Origin: Cyanidiococcus yangmingshanensis
Lineage: Eukaryota > Rhodophyta > Bangiophyceae > Cyanidiales > Cyanidiaceae
Assembly: GCA_013995675.1 (NCBI GenBank)
Contig: VWRR01000001.1
Coordinates: 868,001-932,000, forward strand
Length of the DNA stretch: 64,000 bases
Reading direction: 5' to 3'
A model generated the notes under the pieces. That model did not search any database. It was not told the origin of the DNA and saw only the letters and a program-made list of their open reading frames with translations. A program made the position numbers and the translations under genes. Positions within the stretch are counted from its first letter, which is position 1. The number at the start of each line of letters is the position of its first letter. Positions 11,026 through 22,677 of the stretch are shown in pieces.

Positions 11026-12233
11026 GATCGCTCGCGTTCTAAGAAGGTCGAGCTGCTTCCCGAAAGCCTACGTTCGCAGAGTCTCCAACCTTGTTCCAAA
11101 GAGAATTCTATCGGTGCATCAGCCTGATTTTATGAGGGCGGGACGAAAGTAGGCCTCACCTCCAGCGATGGGTCAGTGTCCCTCTGTCCTCGCCGGCGGT
11201 CTACGCGACACCTCTACGACCTGGGTTGCCGCGTCGCAAGCCGTTGCTGTTTCTCACGCCAGACCGAGAGATGAACTTGTTCTGCGAACGATCGCTGCCA
11301 ATACGGCCACGAGTCTCGCGAGCACTTGTGAGTCTGATTCGTAAGAGGGCCACAGCGGTTATGGCCTGTGTCTCTGAAACCGCAGCATCTCTAGATGAGG
11401 TGCGGGAACGCCGCCGCCACGTGGCGAGGTTCAGTCTGCTGGCGGTCTGCAACGTCCAGCTTTTCCCTCGTTGTTTTGCAATTCATGTTTATAGCACAAG
11501 TTACGCAGTTCAGGGAACGCTTTTACAGAATCGGCTCGGTTACATTGATGGGGAATGTCTGGTCTGATGCTAATCGCTAGCATGACGCGATGGTTGGATG
11601 CCTGTGCGCCACATCGACAGCGTTCGCATGCAACGTCGCCAAAAAGAATTAGAGGACAAGCAGCTGGCCAAGATATCATTCATGATTTTGGAGGCCTTTA
11701 TGACCACCGGCGGGTCCTTCATCGCCTCTAATGCCCATGACGCGTGCTTGTAATTCGCAGACGAGAATCACTTTCGAGCAACGTTCTGCTGCGTCTACGT
11801 TTCCGCTTGCATACGTACAAGGCCACAGCGTTGTACTGTCCGTAAAAGTTCAAAACGGGAGCGCATTTTAGCGAATGTTATTCAGGAAGTTTCGTTGAGC
11901 AACCCGCTATCCATGAGAGCGCACAACCACAATGAGGATATAGCGGTCAAGCGAGCATCTGTGAGCGCCAACCAGAACGAACGTCTACGCTTCTCTGATG
12001 AGCATGCGTTCCAGGCTCCGGAATCCAGGCTCCCATGCCCAAGGCATCCATCCGCATGAAGATATGAGATCACTCAACGAGATCGCCGCATTCCGGGACG
12101 AGCGCTCGTGGTGAACGGAGACGAACAGATCCTCTGCGAAGGCCTGTCATCAGCTATTGACCGCAACATTCGGTTGCAGAGTCCTCGTCTCGTCGAGCAA
12201 AATCTCTTCTCGAGTCAGCGCGCGGTGCTGCCC
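11026..12233. other. inter-gene stretch, no gene seen
   Basis: This is 1.2 kb between two minus-strand genes. Open frames up to 113 codons (for example plus strand 11226-11567) show no domain and no matching partner frame. It should include the A43 promoter. Nothing else was recognised. Confidence 0.45.
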
Positions 12234-12830
12234 TCATGTCGACTGTGGTTGCGTCGAGGTCGAACTGGAGCCTCCTTCTGTCTCCATTAGACTTTGCAGA
12301 GAAGCCAGCATATCTTCCATCAATCGTTGGCGGATTCGTTTTTGAAGAAAATCCTCCACAAGACCCCATATTTCATCAAAGGTGCATCCACGACGACACT
12401 GCATGATGGCCTGACGGGCGTCGTTCACAGATGGTGCCTCCGTTTGTCGCGCATTCTGGAGAACACGAACCAGGGCTGCTGCAGACCAACGTTCCAATAG
12501 CTGATTACGCTGTAACTCTAGCTCGTGTTGCCTCTCAATCTCGGCGGCAAGCTGTGCCTCGAGGGATTCGATTTCCTCGATGATACCGCGGTGTCGCTCT
12601 CGCTGCAGCAAGCGAAGCCGTTCACGCGTGCTCTCCAGACTCCGTTGCAGGTCCGCGAGCCGACCACGTAGCGTCGCGACAGGGTACGTGGAATCGTAGA
12701 TACGTGAAAACTCCTCTTCGATGCCGTCAATTACTTCGAGCTCCACGGAGTTGCGTCCTTCGAGGCGCCTCTCCAGAGCCTCAATAAAAGCCTCCTCCTG
12801 CGAACTGAGCTCTGTTGAAATCGCCGCCAT
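12234..12830 (-). CDS. VPS37: VPS37-like ESCRT-I subunit (Mod(r) domain)
   Basis: VPS37 is a coiled-coil subunit of ESCRT-I, which sorts ubiquitinated membrane proteins into multivesicular endosomes. From the ATG at 12830 the product is about 198 residues. The frame extends upstream to 12902 with only a TTG, so the ATG is preferred. A long Glu/Arg/Leu-rich coiled coil (residues about 40-115) is followed by QLLERWSAAALVRVLQNARQ and, after a gap, FDEIWGLVEDFLQKRI. This matches the order in Mod(r) domains (a Leu-rich ERFSP-like helix, an acidic helix, then the SEELAEKFLEG-like helix). The C terminus is Ser/Thr-rich. The reading frame is intact. Assignment rests on pattern and order, so a generic coiled-coil protein remains possible. 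Confidence 0.6.
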   Translation of the reverse strand: MAAISTELSSQEEAFIEALERRLEGRNSVELEVIDGIEEEFSRIYDSTYPVATLRGRLADLQRSLESTRERLRLLQRERHRGIIEEIESLEAQLAAEIERQHELELQRNQLLERWSAAALVRVLQNARQTEAPSVNDARQAIMQCRRGCTFDEIWGLVEDFLQKRIRQRLMEDMLASLQSLMETEGGSSSTSTQPQST

Positions 12831-14557
12831 GAAACGTCCGAGCGTAGAATTCAGTCGTGGAAGGGATCGCCCCGAGAACCAAAGTACCCTCCGCGATGGC
12901 AACGATAGCTTGTTCGTGCTCGCCTGCCTCGGATCAGGTTTTGTGCTGGAGACAACTCCACTGCAGGCTTCAAAACCGTTCAGTTCTCTTTCCGGGCGTT
13001 CGTTCTGAAAGACAGTGTTTGAACAACCCTCGATCCCAAGCGTTGCGCCCAGCTCAGTTGCGGGTCCGCGCAGTGCTCCTCAACACAAACGAACGGAGCG
13101 CTCGACAGCTTCTCAAACTGGCTACGTTCAGTGTCACCAAGAAGCCCTCTACGCCTTTGAGCGTTTGCAGTGAAACAGAACTCAACGGTACGTATCCGGG
13201 TTCAGCGCTTCCGCATTCGTCCAGTTATTGGGGCGGCTTCCGCTCAGCGGCACACTGAATGGCTACGTTAGGCAGTAGATACGGCCGGCGTTAAGGCGCA
13301 ACTTCTAGAGACAAATGATCGCTGGGGCGCTGGTGCTGAGGAGCCCGACGAGCGCCGGACCAAAACCAAACAGGTCAGCGCTGTCGAGGTTTGGCGCGTC
13401 CAGGTGTCGCGTGCGCTGCTGCACTTACATCGGGAACGAACCAACCCATCTGCATCTGTGAAGAAAGCTCATTCTCAAAGATTTTTATGGAAGCTACGGT
13501 AGTCATGAGGCATTGAGGAAGGCTTGATGGAGGCCCATGTCCAAGGAATTGGCGTATCCAGCGTTTCTGTCAAGGCTGATTCGTGTTGCGTGCGTTATGC
13601 TTTCGCTGGGCCCAACGATGCTGACAGGAGATCGCTGAACCCAAAATCCCATCCTTCGCTCACTCAAGTCGTGAAATACACGGTCTCGGTTAAGAGCGAC
13701 ATGCGCATCGGCGGCGAACAAAGAATGACACACGCAAAAGAATATGGGCGCCACCGATCTTCTCGAATCTTACCGAGTCCGAACGCATGCATTTTTGAGC
13801 AGCTTTTCAGCAGATTCGGGAGATGATTTTCCGAAAAAATACAGGTCGTAATATCCTGATACACGCGTGAGTTATGCGATCGGCGTTCTGATTCAGTTTA
13901 GGTTCTTGCAAGTAACTTTTAAAGAGATTGGGGTATCTGCAGTCTTAACGCTAGCCAGACAGGTTGTCTCCATCGGCTCGGGCACATACAAATACGCTCG
14001 TCTCGACCAAGGGTATTAGGAAGGTGTCTTCTGAGACAGGAATTCGAGTCGCAAACCCGATATCGAAATCGAGCTTGGTGCAGCCAGGCCCGTTCAGGAG
14101 TCTTCGACGGCCGCACGGAGACTCCACCTTCAAAGGAACGACTACAGCCTCCCAATACAGCTAAGATGCTAGTTGTCCATGTTTGCACCATACCTTTGGA
14201 GCAACTCGGCAGGCCGCGGCTCTACTCTCTATCCTGATACCTCGGCCGTAACGCCATGGGCGCTCTTCGTCAACCTAACCCTAGCCAGGGAAACTCTCCA
14301 ACCCTAGACGTTCTGGCGAGAGCTGCATCATCCAATACATATTTCGCTTTGCAATTCTAATGTATGCCGCCGTGCACAAGCGCCTGCCGTGGCGCACCTT
14401 CGGTTGACCAGTGCATGGCTGAACAAACGCTGAACGACCCGGGAGCATTGGGGCTGGCAAGTCGTACGCAACCGCCGCCACCCGCGTCAACGGCCTGATA
14501 CGCAAGCGATGCGCAAGCGTTCATACCGTTACAGTCGCAAGCCAAGCGCATTGTACC
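12831..14557. other. inter-gene stretch between divergent genes
   Basis: This 1.7 kb lies between the VPS37-like gene (minus) and the oxidoreductase (plus), so it should hold two promoters. Open frames of 60-133 codons have no recognisable domain. A short telomere-like string near 14271-14284 is too short to mean anything. Confidence 0.45.
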
Positions 14558-15848
14558 ATGGTTTTCGTTCCGCTGAACATCTTTCCTGTAAGAAATCAAG
14601 GCACTCATCGACTCATCACTGGAGAAGTGCGTTGATTCGAGGTGCTCTCCGACGGTGAGTCGGGCCTGGAGACGGCCAACGAAACCGTTTCGTCAACTGC
14701 GTTGCACTCGGAAGCAGTTGCGTGCTCAGTCGGCGTTCTCTTCGTCGACGCCAGCAACACCAGCACCTGGATCCGTCATACCAAAAGGCGTTGTGGCGCG
14801 GGACAAGGTAAACATCGCTGTTATTGGTGCTGGACGCATCGGCCAGGTCCATGCGGAAAATATTGCGTTCAAGTTGCGTCGAGCGAACCTGGTTGGTGTG
14901 GCTTCCGGAACGAAGGAGCTGGCGGAGCGCTGCTCGCTGGCTGCTGGTTGCAAACCTTATTATGATTATCACCAGCTTTTGGAGGACCCGAGCGTAGATG
15001 CTGTTTGTATATGCTCTGCGAGCACGCAGCACACGAAACAGATCAAGGAAGCAGCCGAGGCTGGCAAACATATTTTTGTGGAGAAACCAATCGACATCGA
15101 CCTGGAGAAAATTGACGATGCGCTTGTAGCGGTACGCAAGGCCGGTGTGAAACTCCAGGTCGGTTTCAACCGTCGTTTCGATACGAACTACATGCGCGTG
15201 CGTAAGGCAATCGAGACCGGAGAGATTGGTGAGACCCACATCTTTCACATCGTGAGTCGGGATCCGGAGCCACCACCAGCACACTACTCGGCCAGCTCTG
15301 GTGGCATCTGGATGGATTGCACCATTCATGACTTTGATATGGCGCGCTTTCTTATTGGTGATGAGGTCGAGGAGGTGTACGCCCAAGGAGCAGTTCGAAT
15401 CACACCAGGGATTGCTCAGTACGGGGATGTCGACACTTCACTGGTCATGCTGAGGTTCCGGAACCAAACGATCGGCACCATCGACAATTCCCGTCGAGCG
15501 GTCTACGGCTATGACCAGCGGTGTGAAGTTTTTGGTAGTGCTGGCTCTATTTCGATCAATAACAGCTACACGAATACGGCTGTAGTGAGCACTGCACACC
15601 ACATTCAACGTGATTTGCCAATGCATTTCTTCATGGATCGATATACCGACTCTTTTGTTCGGGAGATGGAGATGTTCTGCAGTGCTCTGCTCGATGGAGA
15701 TCCAATTCCGTGCACCGGTCTAGACGGGAGAGCGCCGGTTCTGATCGCCCTGGCTGCGCGTCAGAGCTATCACGCTGGTGCACCGGTGAAGACTCAGGAC
15801 GTGGATAGGCCACTCCCGACCGAGTTGCTCGGGTGGGATGGAGAATGA
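14558..15848 (+). CDS. inositol 2-dehydrogenase-like oxidoreductase (Gfo/Idh/MocA), with targeting extension
   Basis: This family uses NAD(P) to oxidise or reduce sugars and cyclitols; the closest type by pattern is IolG, myo-inositol to scyllo-inosose. The catalytic frame shows the Rossmann motif VNIAVIGAGRIGQVHAENI, the EKP motif in HIFVEKPIDIDLE, GFNRRFD, and the substrate-pocket block GGIWMDCTIHDFDMARFL with the expected D and H residues. Ahead of it lies about 45 residues rich in R, S, T and A, like an organelle presequence. That frame has no ATG between its upstream stop (about 14590) and the Rossmann fold. The nearest ATG, at 14558, lies one frame back and would join by one skipped base near 14630, giving about 429 residues. 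A non-ATG start is the alternative. The targeting compartment is uncertain. A bacterial origin of the gene is plausible but untested. Confidence 0.88.
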
Positions 15849-17895
15849 ATATGGAGGCGGACGTGAATGAAGAAGGCTGCCGATCGTGAGACGAGCACGT
15901 GTAGACTTGGTTTCGTGAAGCACTTGGTATGCCCTCGGGTTGGAGCTTTTCAGAAATGCAGTGATCGTATCCGTTTGATGTGCGTTTATGCAATCATATG
16001 ACCCAACAAGTCACGTAAATTTCATCTCTGCGAGGGTCGGAGCTTGTTGCGCCAGAGGGCTTGTACATGGAAGTGGGATTGATGGTTTTTCATCCGACAG
16101 TTTTGTACGCTGATGGGTTGTGCTCGGTGCATCAGAAACCCACCTTTGCGAGCAATGTATGTGCTAAAGAGACCGATTCTAAACTCGCATGAATGCTTAG
16201 GCCCTTTATCGACGACCTGCGACCTGTGACAGACATCGGGGCGTCATGAGCTATTTGAGGCTATGGGTTTTCGCCTGAGAATGCGATCGTTCCAGTTTTG
16301 TCCATCAAATCCTGGCCATAGAGTGGTCGAACGCCAAATTCCTGGTCAGCTCTAGCGAGCAGTTAGGCCTGCCGGCCTTGGCGAATCCGTTCCAGGGACA
16401 TGGCTCAAAAAGTCTGCACGACACAAGTTTGGTGAAACCTAAAGGAGGAGCGTCGAATGACATGGGAGACGCCGGCAGGTCTCAAAAGCGGCTCTATCAG
16501 TTTGTGACACGGTTGGTATTATTTCGGGAACGACTGGTTTATCCGTGCCTTGGAACGCACATGCAACATAGTCTCTGGACGCCAGAGCATTCACCCAGTC
16601 CTTTTCATTGCCCACGAAGCTAAAGGCTGTGATTTGGTCTCGTCAGCAAACCCCAACCAGCGACGAAAGAAATTTCAAACCAGAACCCCTACTGGCTGCT
16701 CTGGGGTTCCGCTTCGGCTTGAGCGCATCGGCACCACCACCAAGTGTGCCCCAGCGACCATCCAAAGAGATGAGCAGACCACCAGTGACCCATCTAACGC
16801 GTCCATCACTCGAGTGAGACCGGTGTCATGATGAATGCTCTGGGACGATACCGAATCGAACACCACGACTCGACGATGATGGCATCGCTCCAGCCATCTT
16901 CGCGCCCCGGTCCCTACCTAGGAACAGACCCATGGATCGACGGGTCTCCTGGACGTCGAGATAACGATCGCCACTCGTCTCGTATGGCGTTCGGCTCAAC
17001 ACCAGAGACACTTGGGAAACGGAGCAATTCCAATTCACGACTGATGAGGACACGAAACCCTCTTCGAAAAATTCGAACCTGATCTCTGTCTGTCTGTCTG
17101 TCTGTCTCTCACTGGGCAAACGTCGATCCCCTCACGAGAGGATACCACCACTTGACCGTACAAGTCATGGCTCTGGTGACTGCCGCCTCGCATGTGCACC
17201 ACTGTTTGTTTCTGGTACGGACTCGTGGTTTCGCTGCTCGGCACGGCGTTGCGACCGACCTCGAGCCTTTGGTGAAACGCTTTGTTTGCACCGAGTATGC
17301 TCCCGACGATCCGTTCTTGATGGTGACACTGAGCGTCCTTTAGAACCTTGACAATATTCATCGTACCATCCTTGTCGACGAGTCGTCTCGCCAGTATTCA
17401 TTCGTCACTGATGAGAAACGCTATTTTCGGGGCAACAGCCAGCAAGAAATCGAAAAGAGAAGCGAGCAATGAACGAGAGAGATCAGGAAAGCGTTTGCGC
17501 TCCTGACAAGCTTCACGGAGACATCCGCCTATTTTTCCTACAACTGGAATGCTTGACCAGCATTGAGCCTATCGAATGGCCAATGGGATGCTTTTGAAAA
17601 AAAGAGTCTGGTAGGGTCGACTCGTGCAAAGTTCGCAAACGGATCACCGCAGTGCGGTGTCCCTGGTTCTGGCGGCCGACGATCGAGGCGCTTGGCAACT
17701 TGTTCGACCCAGCGCTCAGTGCACTGTTGGAGAGCATCTGTTTTCGTTTTGTCAAGGGAGCACCGAACAATTCTTTGACTTGTATTCTACCGGGAGGAGG
17801 TCCTTTCCACAGAGATACAGGCACCTGTGTGCGAAGCTCAGACGTTGCGGACGAGGTAAAAGTTGCGGTCGGACGATTTGACGACCAATTCCGCA
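15849..17895. other. inter-gene stretch, about 2 kb
   Basis: This is the longest gene-free stretch. Open frames up to 129 codons on both strands show no domain. It contains a tetranucleotide run listed separately and should hold the SmD1 promoter near its end. Confidence 0.45.
17087..17106. repeat. (TGTC)5 microsatellite
   Basis: Five perfect copies of TGTC in a row inside the inter-gene stretch upstream of SmD1. No function is implied. Confidence 0.9.
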
Positions 17896-18333
17896 ATGAC
17901 ACCGCTGCTATATTTTCTGACGCGTCTTCGCGGAGACACCGTCACGGTCGAACTGAAAGATGGTACACAAGTGACGGGTACCGTGCAACGAGTGGACAAT
18001 GAAATGAACGTTTACCTCTTGAACGTCTCTGTCGTTTGCTCTTCAGGCACGAGAGCGCCGAGCGCTGCTTTTGATACGCTTGCAGCACCCGTTCTGCAAC
18101 CTTGGGATAAACGGGCCGGAGAACCAGATCCAGTCATCATTGAAACTGGAGCACAGCGCCCAGAAACCGCAAAGGAATACCGCGTGCGAGGTTCAACCAT
18201 CCGGTATATTGTCCTGCCTGAGACCTTGAGCATGGAAGCAGCGCTGCGTGCTATGCATAAGTTTGCTCGTCGGAAACGTTCTACGCAAAACCATGGAAAA
18301 AAGCCGTCCATTGGGAATTCGCTCACTCGATGA
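17896..18333 (+). CDS. SMD1: spliceosomal Sm protein D1, lacking the RG tail
   Basis: SmD1 is one of the seven Sm ring proteins of U1, U2, U4 and U5 snRNPs. The ATG at 17896 gives MTPLLYFLTRLRGDTV, aligning with the family start MKLVRFLMKLSHETV. The Sm1 motif reads VTVELKDGTQVTGTVQRVD, and the Sm2 motif YRVRGSTIRYIVLPETL. Two differences stand out. The segment between Sm1 and Sm2 is about 35 residues longer than usual, an insertion rich in A, P and S. The C terminus, normally a long Arg-Gly repeat, is only a short basic tail ending SIGNSLTR. The frame is intact and about 145 residues long. The missing RG tail would remove the usual methylation and SMN-binding region, which fits an organism with very few introns, but that link is an inference. 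Confidence 0.9.
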   Translation: MTPLLYFLTRLRGDTVTVELKDGTQVTGTVQRVDNEMNVYLLNVSVVCSSGTRAPSAAFDTLAAPVLQPWDKRAGEPDPVIIETGAQRPETAKEYRVRGSTIRYIVLPETLSMEAALRAMHKFARRKRSTQNHGKKPSIGNSLTR

Positions 18334-19835
18334 CTCATCATGGTTTGCGCGTTCAAACCGCAATGACCATACACACGAGAGAGTGTATCTCTGTCGAGCG
18401 CTCGGGATGATTACTACGGGTATCACTAGAACTGGAACGTGTTGTGCATTGACTGCACCCAGGTATCGTATCACCTGGAAGGCACTCAGTTCCAGATCTA
18501 CAAGTTTCGGGACAATCAACTGCAGATTCAAAAGCCGCAACGAATAGCAGGATCATCATGCGTAACCAACTGGTGGTCGTATGACGGGCCGACTGCCATT
18601 TCATACGACGATCCGGCTTGGTGGCGGCGGTAGCGGAGCCAACGAGTGCGCAGCATTTTCTACACCAGAACGCTCGCATGTCTCTCTGTTTGCTGTACAG
18701 CTCACTGAAACGCAACGTTGGGTATGGATCGGTCTAGCGTACAAATGTTTCATGTGGATAGGGTGGTGGTTTGTGGCGAGACGGCACCTGAGCTCGCTCG
18801 ATCTCGTGTAGGTTGATACTCATCAACTGAAACAAGCTGCTTTTAGAGTATCCGAGCATGTCGATCGATGTGAATAGGCGTGCGTGGTATCGAGAAGCTC
18901 GTTACCACCAGCGCCTCGTTACGAATCATGGATCGTAGCAGTTCACCGATGTCGTCGTGTGGCCGCTCGCTTCCCCGTCTCGACCCGAACAGTTTTCCGA
19001 ATCAGTGATCAGGGTTTGCAACGCTATTCCCAGAGATGGTCATATATGGGTCCGTCTGAACCGAGGCACCTCATTTCGACGAGCTTGCGGCTGATGTCAG
19101 ACGGATCCAAAAACATGAAACGACGCGTGCCAAAACAGAAACATCCAGGGGTGCAGCGTGTCGCACCTGAACGAAACATAGGACTTGTCCGTTTCTTTCA
19201 CACCAGTCGGTGCAAATAACTTGTATCAAAAGCGACGAAACGCTCAATTAAAATATCGAGCATCCGTTTGAAAAACGTCTTGAGTTTTCAGGGGCTTTTT
19301 TACCCCAAAAGACGGTTTCGTGCCCAAACTCAAGCGGCAAACTTGTCTGAAAAAATTCAATCCGTTTGTCAAGCGACCATTGAACAACTTTATATTAGAA
19401 AAAATGGCCAAGTTGGTGGTCTGGAGAGCACCAACAAGTCTCGAGGACGAGTATGCCTGGCGATCCAGGCGTGGTGCCGTACTCAATGCCCCCGCTCGTG
19501 CCCCCGATACCACTTCTCTTCTTTCGGCACTTGACCCATTCAACTTTTAATTCAACTTAGACTCCAAATCGAGCGAAATGAACTTGGAAAGTCTGTTTCG
19601 ACTTGCTTATAAAATCGGTTTGACGACCAAACGGACAGCGCCCTTGTGTGCCCCCGAATGCACTGGCCTGACGGACGTTTCGTTGTCCTGGTCAGTGCTT
19701 GTCGGGCACCGACCGCTCGCAAACGAGTCCCCGACCTCGGTCTCTGTTCTGAGTCGCGATTAGCAGTCTGATCTACATCTCGTGAGACATCTTGAAAGTA
19801 AGGCCGTCGCACAGGGCTGTTTGGCGTTCCTCGTT
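18334..19835. other. inter-gene stretch, no gene assigned
   Basis: This is 1.5 kb between SmD1 and the adaptin gene. Frames of 60-111 codons occur on both strands. A basic 76-codon frame at 19320-19550 (plus) is the most protein-like but matches nothing I know. The region includes the adaptin promoter. Confidence 0.4.
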
Positions 19836-22677
19836 ATGCAGAAGGAACTAGACAAGGCCTTTCGTAGCGCGAAGAACGCACTATCCTCGGCCAAGAAACA
19901 GTATATCGTCTATGCCCTGCGGGACACGGTGAAGCACTTTCGGAAGCAACGGACAGCTTCAGATGAGCGAGAGTTCGTGAAAAAGCAGTTGGCACAGGTT
20001 AGGGATCTGTCCCGTCAAGAGGATCGTTTTTTCCGTCGACGCAACGTGGCGAAACTCGTCTTCTTCTATCTAAATGGCTACAACGTCGATTTTGGGGCTA
20101 TGGAGTGCGTGAAACTGTGCGCGAGTGACAAGTTCAAGGACAAACGTATAGGGTATATGGCCTTACAGGTGCTGCTGGACGAGCAGGCTGAAGTCCTTCT
20201 CCTCATCGTGAACGTTTTGAAGCAGGATCTCCAGAGCGATAACCACCAGATCGTCGCTCTTGCACTGCACGCCCTTGCGAATCTGGCTTCCGCTGAACTG
20301 GCACGAGACTTGGCCCCTGACGTAGAGCGTCTGCTTTATTCAAGAAACCCATTTCTCCGGAAAAAGGCGGCGCTCGCTGCCGTGCGTCTTTGTCGGCGGG
20401 CCCCCGAACTGGCAGATACGTTTCGGGCAGCGGCACTGGAACTGCTCAAGATGCCCCATCATCACGGTGTTGTCATCTGCGGTTTGGCGCTGCTGAATGA
20501 GTTGTTGACCATCGCCCCTGGCGCGCTTTGGAATATCCTGCGAAGCGAGTACTTGTCACCGCTACTGCAAATGTTGCGGGAGACAGCCACAGCAGGCTTC
20601 AACGCAGAGTACGGCTTCCAAGGTGTTTGCGATCCGTTCCTGCAATGTCGATTGCTGCAAATGCTCCGTCGGTTGAGCCAAAGTGGTGAGTTCGCAACCG
20701 AAGAACTGCATCGAACGCTTATTGACGTGGCACGTTCTAGTGAACGCTCCCATGCAGTCGTTCTGGAATGTGTTCGGACGATCCTTGAAGTCGCGAACAC
20801 GCCGCCAAACAATATCATATTCGCGGTTCAACGGCTGGGAGACTTTTTGCGGAATCGGGATCCCAACCTCCGATTGACAGCACTGCAGCTGCTTCGCCAA
20901 GCCGCAACTTTGAGCATGGCTACTGTGGCACAACACCAGGAGACGATTTTCGAATGTCTCCATGACCAGGACCCAACGATACAGCGTCGGGCGATGGATC
21001 TCATTTTTTCCATCGGCTCAGCAGAATCCATGGAGCGTATCGTGGACGAGTTGGTGTCTTATCTACGTACGACACGGGAGCCTGTCTATCGTTATGAGAT
21101 CCTTCAACGCCTGTGGGCACTTGGCGAACAGGCTGAGATAGGAGTGTTATCGAGATTGCGGCTCTTTTTCTGTACTGCGCAAAGTCTCCCTGTAGATGAT
21201 GAAGGCTTCGATCTACCAGTCATTCAGGAAATCGAGTCAGAGCTGGCAGACGATGTCGTTGCGCTCATGTTGTCGCATTCGTATGAGGGCGCGACCGCCT
21301 CTCGTCTGCTCTTTGAGATAGTCATGGAACAGGTTTCTGCTGCTCGGGCTGCTGTGACTCTCTTACTGCACATTGCACTCCTCTTCGCTGCGGAGCGTGG
21401 CATCTTTCGCTCAACTGAGGGCACGGGGTCTGATCACAACATTGACTCCTTGACGACAGCAACAGATATGACTGATTCCAATGGTCATTCCTCGTCTGCT
21501 CCCGGATCAGGTCGTCTCTTGGATGATCGCAACGCTTCGACCATCACGCCTTCATCTGCTGCGAATAACTCCGAAGACAGTGAACCTCTAGCCATGCGCG
21601 AGGACGCAACTGCTAATATTCGTATGGCTGAGACGGCCCTCTCTATGCCGCGTGATCGGGACTTGTCCCTGCGCCAACGGCAAGAGCGAGCATACCTTTA
21701 CCGAACGACCATACTCGGACGACTAGCGATCGATGTGCTCTTTCGCACCGCGCTTCGTTCGAGAAACTCGGCAAGTGCTACCTATATCGAATGTTTGAGA
21801 CTCATCAAGGAACGATGCACTGCGCTGAATGTGCAAGTTCAGCAAAGGGCTCGAGAGTATGCGCATTCTCTTGAAAACGTTAACGCTGATAGAATGGATC
21901 AACTCGAGTCATCCTTGTGCTTACCGTCTTCATGTTCCGTGCTGGCATGGAGAAAACGAGGCGTGCTTCATGGTGGACAGGGCAACGTGCGCATGGACCC
22001 TTGCGAACAACGGCGCTGTCGTCGCTTTGTCAATGCCACAGCTCATTTCCTTCGATGAGAACGAGAATGTGTCAGAAGCCTCGAGAGCCTCAACAGATGC
22101 GCAGTTGCCAGGGACGTTGTCGGACCATGACTGATCCGTTTGGACAAAGCGAACGGGACGGTGGTGCGCTTCCGAGCTCCATACGGCAATGAGTGCCCTT
22201 GGAACGACCAAAGACGAGGGATACGACCTCGTCACCAATGAGGCAGCTTTCGATCGAGCGAATCATGATTTCGAAAGCGACCGTGAGCGACATCCCTTTC
22301 GCCAAATCCATGAGGATGAATTCCTCTGTATTCGCATCCGATTGCTCTCATCGAGTTCTCCAGACAACCAGGGCATGCAGGTTGTCCATGTCGAAGCTCA
22401 GTTTGCGAACAAGACGCCTCGTGTACTCGCCAAGTTCCTTTTCCAAGTATCAGTACCCAAATTCGTGCGACTGGAAATGATGCCAGCCAATGCGGGGAGT
22501 CTGCCGCCATCGACACAGCCTCAGACTGTGATGCAACGTCTCCGGCTCTTCAAGGAGCGCACCGAGATGCGACCCTTCTCTTTTCGATTTCGTTTCACGT
22601 TTATCGACCCCTCCGGTCAGCAGCTGGTGCGGCAAGGAGTGGTGAACGACGTCCTACGTGTCCTGAATGGCAGATGA
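19836..22677 (+). CDS. AP1G: AP-1 complex subunit gamma (gamma-adaptin), frame-shifted hinge
   Basis: Gamma-adaptin is a large subunit of the AP-1 clathrin adaptor at the trans-Golgi network and endosomes. The ATG at 19836 (MQKELDKAFRSAKNALSS) is preferred over an upstream GTG. The trunk (about 650 residues of HEAT-like helices) contains family blocks such as DKRIGYMALQVLLDEQ, NHQIVALALHALANL and RKKAALAAVRLCR. The C-terminal gamma ear lies in 22189-22677, with FLFQVSVPKFVRLEMMP and FRFRFTFIDPSGQQLV. In between, the hinge shifts frame: the trunk frame stops at 22058. The next frame carries a clathrin-box-like LISFDE at 22042-22059 and stops at 22134, and a third frame offers DPF near 22136-22144. 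Trunk and ear are one base out of register overall. About three single-base changes would reconcile the parts, two of them extra bases. Confidence 0.88.

Noticed and set aside
14268-14286. Telomere-like CCTAACCCTAG string
   Set aside because: Only about one and a half units, with unique sequence on both sides.
22132-22134. TGA in the adaptin hinge as a selenocysteine or read-through codon
   Set aside because: No hairpin or family selenoprotein supports it; further frame changes explain the region more simply.
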